Assembly: GCA_016647705.1 (NCBI GenBank)
Contig: CM028336.1
Span: 16,380,880 to 16,444,879, forward strand
Reading direction: 5' to 3'
Source: Eucommia ulmoides
Taxonomy: Eukaryota > Streptophyta > Magnoliopsida > Garryales > Eucommiaceae
Length of the DNA stretch: 64,000 nucleotides
Numbering within the stretch: the stretch's first letter is position 1; each line of letters starts with the position of its first letter. The notes under the pieces are model-generated. The model saw nothing but the letters and a program-made list of their open reading frames with translations, made no database searches and had not been told where the DNA came from. Positions 55,001 through 61,000 of the stretch are shown one piece after another. Made by a program: the position numbers and the translations under genes.

Positions 55001-58000
55001 ATGCACCTGTTCCTCTCTATTATTCTCATAGGGTTCATACGGTTAGTTTTGCAGGTACTCATGCTCCCCTCCCTTCCAACGGCCGCCTAAGCACCTTATA
55101 AGACTATGGATCATCCTCCTTGCTATCCTTGCCGCATTCGTAAGTCCATCTACATACCAGACTACGTTTATTCTCGTTATTCAGATTTTTTTGCTTCTTT
55201 TTTAGCCTCTATTCACAGCCTCTTTGAGATTTTGTCCCAGAAAGAGGCAGCTCTTGATCCTATAAAGAGAAAGCTCTCCAAAGGTCCTTCTAAAGAAGAA
55301 GAGGATTCCCTTGCGAGGAGCACCAAGAAAATCAAGCATGATCCTTCTCCAACTCCTAGATGGCTATGGATATTGAAGATCCCACACCAAATCCTCCCTT
55401 GGTCCATTCGATTGGAATCCTCTGGAGCAAGAGGATCATGCTTCTTTACAGGGGCCTTTGGATAGCTGCCTCTCTTTCTCTCTGCTTAATTGTTTTTGTT
55501 TATTTTGTGTTCTAGATCTAGTTATGATTCAGCTTTTGGGTATCAACCTTTCAAAATAGTTGTGTTTTTTTTCACTTAGATTTTTTGTTTCGTTTGAATC
55601 TTTACATATACAGCAACTCGAGCATAACCAAAAACCAAAAATTATTTGTTTGACCGGTTTCTTTGCTGTCTTAAATCGAACCATTCGGTTTCGGTTCATA
55701 ATGAGGGAAAAGCAATGACCTCGGTTTGGTTCTGGTTTTGGTGTCATACCACACCAAATGGAACCGTGCACACCCTATCTTTCAGTCTTTTACTTCCATC
55801 GACATCATCCTTGGAGCTACTCTAATGCTGATCGGGGCAATGATCCCATAGATCGCAAGTCTAGCACTGGTTTTTGTATATGATTCTCTTATATCTTGGA
55901 AGAGCAAAAATTGGGTTGTTGTTTCCAAATCTTCCACAAAAACTGATTATCATGCGATGGCATCTACTAAAATCGAGATAGTTTGGTTCTATTGGTTACT
56001 TGCAACAATGAGTGTTTCTCTTTCTCATCCTATTCTTATGTATTGTGATAACAAGAGTGGTATTCAGATTATTCACACAACTCAGTCAAACCAAGCACAT
56101 TGAGATTGTTCGTCATCACCTTCAGCATGGCACTATTATTTTGCCTTTTGTTTCTTCTTCCATCTAGATTGTAGACTTGTTTACCTAATCGAATTTTAAT
56201 TTGCATTTTTGTTTTTTGGTTGGAAAACTCTCGATGCTTATCGGTGCCGTATCGTGAGTTTGTGAAAGGATATTAGAGTTATTATATTTATTGGTATTAA
56301 GGGTAGAATAGTCTTTCATTCCTTCCTAGATTTTGCCGATATAAGTTATCTTAACTAAGTCTTTTTATTGTAACTTTGCATTATTTATTTGGTTCCTACA
56401 ACTACTCTCATTGATGACAAGATATTTACAATAAATGTGTGCTAAGATTGTGGTGATTTGACACTTCCCAGCAAATTTAATTGTCTGAGAGGGATGAGGT
56501 TGGATAGGAGAAGATGAAAGTGGGTCTCGTGAAGCCCTTGGCGAATATGTTTGCAAGTTGATCGTAGAAGGTATAAATTGGACCCGATGTATGCCCATAA
56601 GGATGCTTTCTCGTATGAAGTAGTAATCCAAATCTAAGTGTATAGTTTGAGCATGAAACACATGATTGGAAGCCATTTAAGTAGTTCTGAAATTATCACA
56701 GTAAGGTGGTAAGAGTGGAGACTCAAAACTGTAACCCTTGTAACAGATAAAGCACCCACTTGGATTCAGCACATAAAAGGGCAATACTTTGATTAGAAGT
56801 ACAGCGAGAGACAATGAGTTGTTCGTTGTGATCCAAGAGATCAAATTGGAGGGCAAAAACACACCGAACCTAGTAGTTGAGCAGGAAGAATCACGACAGC
56901 CTACCCAGTCATCATTAGAATAAGCCTTGAGGTTTAAAGGACCAGAATTACATTGAAAAAGAAGATTGAAATCTAAATCCCTTTCAGATAACAAAGGATC
57001 CGTTTGGGTGTGATAAGGTGAAGAGTTTCAGGTTGACTCATTATCTAAGCAACATGATATAGGCACAAACAATGTCAGGTCTGGAAAAAGTAAGTAACTA
57101 AAAAAAGCCAATAATTTGGCAATAATGAGTTAAATCTTTGTTATAAGATGACAACAGGATCTTCGCGCATACTGGGCTGTTGCACCGTTTGCAGTTTGCC
57201 ATAGAGAAGCGTGTGAAAAGATTAATCGTATACTTGAGCTAAAAGAGGTGTAAACAAGCAAGGAAAAAATTGATAAAAGATGAAACTACAAACGGTTGAT
57301 TCCCAGTTAGAAGATAATTGTAAAGCATCATCACACAGTTGCAATGGTAAATAAAGAAAGGGGAATCAGCACAAAACCAAATGAAGTCAAATTATAAGAG
57401 GAAGATGCAGAGACAAAACCATAAATAAGATGATAGACGCATGACGATGATCAGGATCAACGTAGCCAGGGTTGAGTCACATAGACAGTTTCATCCAAAA
57501 TTTCATGAAGAAATGCACTCTTCAATCAAACAGACTCATAGTAAATCCAAAAGAATAGGCAAGACGAACAAAAGCCCAGGTGGTGTTCTTAAATAAAGCA
57601 TTAGATACATTGGGCATGGCCTGACGCTCTTCATGAACATGACTAGCCTAGGTGTGGTTGATCGATTTGTCAGTATGGAATAGAAATTGAGTTATGAAAG
57701 CCCGTTGAAAGGATACATCATTGTGCCATATGTCCGGACGAGAGGTTAACGAATTTTGTCTTGATGACATGTAACCATCGTATGTTGTGGAGGACCTGCA
57801 AATGAGGAGCTTCATGAGTGACTATGGTAGGAGGAGGAGTCTTTGAGTTCCAAGTGTGCCGACATTAATAATGATGCTACAGAGGAGATGGAGAACCCGA
57901 AGGAGCAGCAAAATTATTATAAGGCGCAAGCGGTAGAGGTATCTCAGGAGCAGGAGGTAACAATGGAATAAATGCCCATAAGAATATGACTAGCGTAGAG

Positions 58001-61000
58001 TAGTTGATAGTAGTAAATCGAAAGTGTTGTTCGTTGAAGCGAACATGCCAAGAAATATAGACCCTGCCAATTTTGCGACCCAAAGTTGCAAGTTGTAGCC
58101 TAAAAAGACATTATTACACGGTTCTTGGAAGAAGTTTATTAGTCAAGTAAGCACCGAGATATTATGCACAACCAAAGACATGCAATTCAGAGTGGGAAGA
58201 AGTGTGACCATAAATGGGGAGAATGGTAAGGCCACTAACATTTAGAGGAAATTACGTGAGCAGCAATTGAAAGTAAGCTTATTGACTAACATTACATTAA
58301 AAGAAAAAAGAAAAAAAAGAATATACAAAACAGAGGATAAAGATTAGGAGGGTGAGGATTCCACGATACCGATGCCACAAATAAGGACTGGAACCATCAA
58401 CAATAGTAACAGGGGACAACGAGCGAAATGACTGAATGTGTGTGAATAAGAAAGAGGTACCTAACATCTGGTCAGTGGCAGTAGAGTCTATAACCGATGG
58501 AGTAGAAGGGGAAGGGCGAAATGAAAGACATGCAGTAGAAGCACCTCATTGAGCTAGAGAAGCAATAAGGGTAGATGCCTGCCAAGATGCCTTAAACTGA
58601 AGGAACTGTACATACTCGTCGAAAATCTCCATGGCAATTGAAGAGTCAAACAATGGTATACGATCAGCCTGATTAGATGTCACAGCACGAGCATACTTAG
58701 GAGGTCGGCCAACTAAATCCCCACAAGACTCTCTGGTATGATTTTCCTTGCCATAGAAGGAACATTGATGATGTTGGCAGCAACTGCGACCACCTCGGCC
58801 ACCCCAAGAATCACTACTATGACCACCTCGGGAGTGATCGTGGCGACCACCACTAGACTACTCAGTGTGATTGCGTTGAGAGATCTATGTAACCAAAGTT
58901 GAACGATCCGCCAAAGGGAAACTGGAGGGCTCATAGTGTCCCATGTAGTGACACGCTAAACCCATGAGTATGTCTAAGTGAATGAAGGGAGAGTAGCCCT
59001 TCCAAGGATCTAAGAGCGAACAGACTCAAATTCTGAGCGAAACCAGCAAGGAACTTAGGACAACGATCTCTTCTTGTTGCTTCTGTATAACAGTAACATC
59101 AGTTGATGTTGGGAGAATGACATTCATCTCCTAATAGAGTCTCTTAACCGTGGCAAAGTACTCAGTGACGGTCTGTGTATCTTACTAGACATGAAAGTAC
59201 TCGTTGCAGGTCTCCCACGTCATACATTCAAATAAGATTGTTAGCAGATAACAACTGAACAAACTCCCACAACTCTTTACAGGTCTCTATGTGGCTACAC
59301 ATGTCTGTATCTGAGGTTCCATTGAGTTCCATAATTAAGACAAAATCTAAGCATCTAACTAGGTCCACTCCTCAGCATACTTGGTACCTTCTAAAGGAGG
59401 AGAGTCGGTGAGATGACGATGGTTCCCTTGTCCAATGAGGGCTACTTTAATAGCCTTGGATGAGTGAAGGTAGTTACTCCCATTCAACTTTTGAGCGGTT
59501 AATACTGGAGGTATTGTCCAAGACATAACGAAAGAAAAAAAAAGGCTAACAACGAACTAACCACGAGATTGTAACGAGAGATAGACTAACTACAATGAAA
59601 CATGGGACAAGGAAACATGTAGACTAATATAACTCAAAAGAAAGACAATCTTTCTTTTTTTTTCTGTTTTTTTTTTTTTAAATAAATGAAACAAAAAAAA
59701 AAAGAAACACAAAAAAGTTAGCTTATAGGCTTGTGATTAAACCATTGTCGAAGGCTACGCAATTGGAGTCGACGAAGCCGACGTAGTTGGGGTCGTCAGA
59801 GGTGGCTGGGGCAAGGAACTGGACCTGGATCTACACTTGCATGGCTCTATCTGGGTTCATTCTACTCCAGAGAAAGTCACGCGGTTTGATTGTGATCTAC
59901 CCCAACGACAGTCGCACGACAGCAGTGGTGACGGTAGGAGTTGACGTCAGCAAGGCTCAATAGACAACTACCAAGATCTAGCAAGGATCTGAATAGGGTG
60001 TGACGTCTAGGCTTTGACTTGATCTACTCCAGCGAAGGTCACAGGCAGCGGGTGCGTGTTAGTTGAAGTCGACGAGGTGCAACGATGGTTGGTGAACGGT
60101 TACAAAGATGTAGCGAGCCTAGATCGAGATCTGAACAGGGATGACAGCTGGGTTTGGCTATGGCTATTCTCTATTCTCTGTTGTTGTTCTTTTTCGTACG
60201 ATTATTGGCATGGAGGAAAAAAGAAAAGTAAAAGGAAAAGAAAAAAATTTGGTAGAACAAGATTATAGGATTATTGTCCCATTAGAACTACTCTAGATAC
60301 CATGTCAATAAAGAAAAGAATACTAAATTAATGAGATGGCTTTATGTACTACGTCAGTCTCTCCATCTATTTATAATAGAAATAAGGAAAAATACAAAAA
60401 CCCTTCCAAAATGATAGAAATATCCTTTAATAGGAACATGTGTGAAGATGAAAATACAAAGCAGAAAACTGACTATGTTAATACACATCCTATCAACAAC
60501 TATACTACGGTATGTTTGGTACATGGGATTGGGCAAAAGATTGGAATGGTCATGGAAATGATCATTCCATTCCTATGTTTAATACATGGGATTAAATTTC
60601 ATTCTCATTACCAAAGATTTCCTAATCCCATAAAAAATAAGATTAACCAATCTCAAGATAAACATGGTATTAGTTAATCCTAATTACATGAGATTAGATT
60701 TTAATCCTTCGTCAGCCAAAAATCGAGACGAAACGCTAACCAAATATGGAAATAGAAATGAAAGTTAATTAAATATTATTTTATCCTTGAAAATTTAATT
60801 AAATTACTAGTTTACCCTTTAAATTTCTAACAAATATATCTCTTAGGTTGTATTTGGGTAAGGAATTTAAGGGAGGAATTTGAGTTAGGTAAGAGATTTT
60901 AAAATCTCTTTTTGACAAATACCTTGTTTGAGTATTTATGAAAAATGATTTGTAAAATCCTTTCAATTAAAAAATAGTGGTGAATAAACGATTTGAAAAT

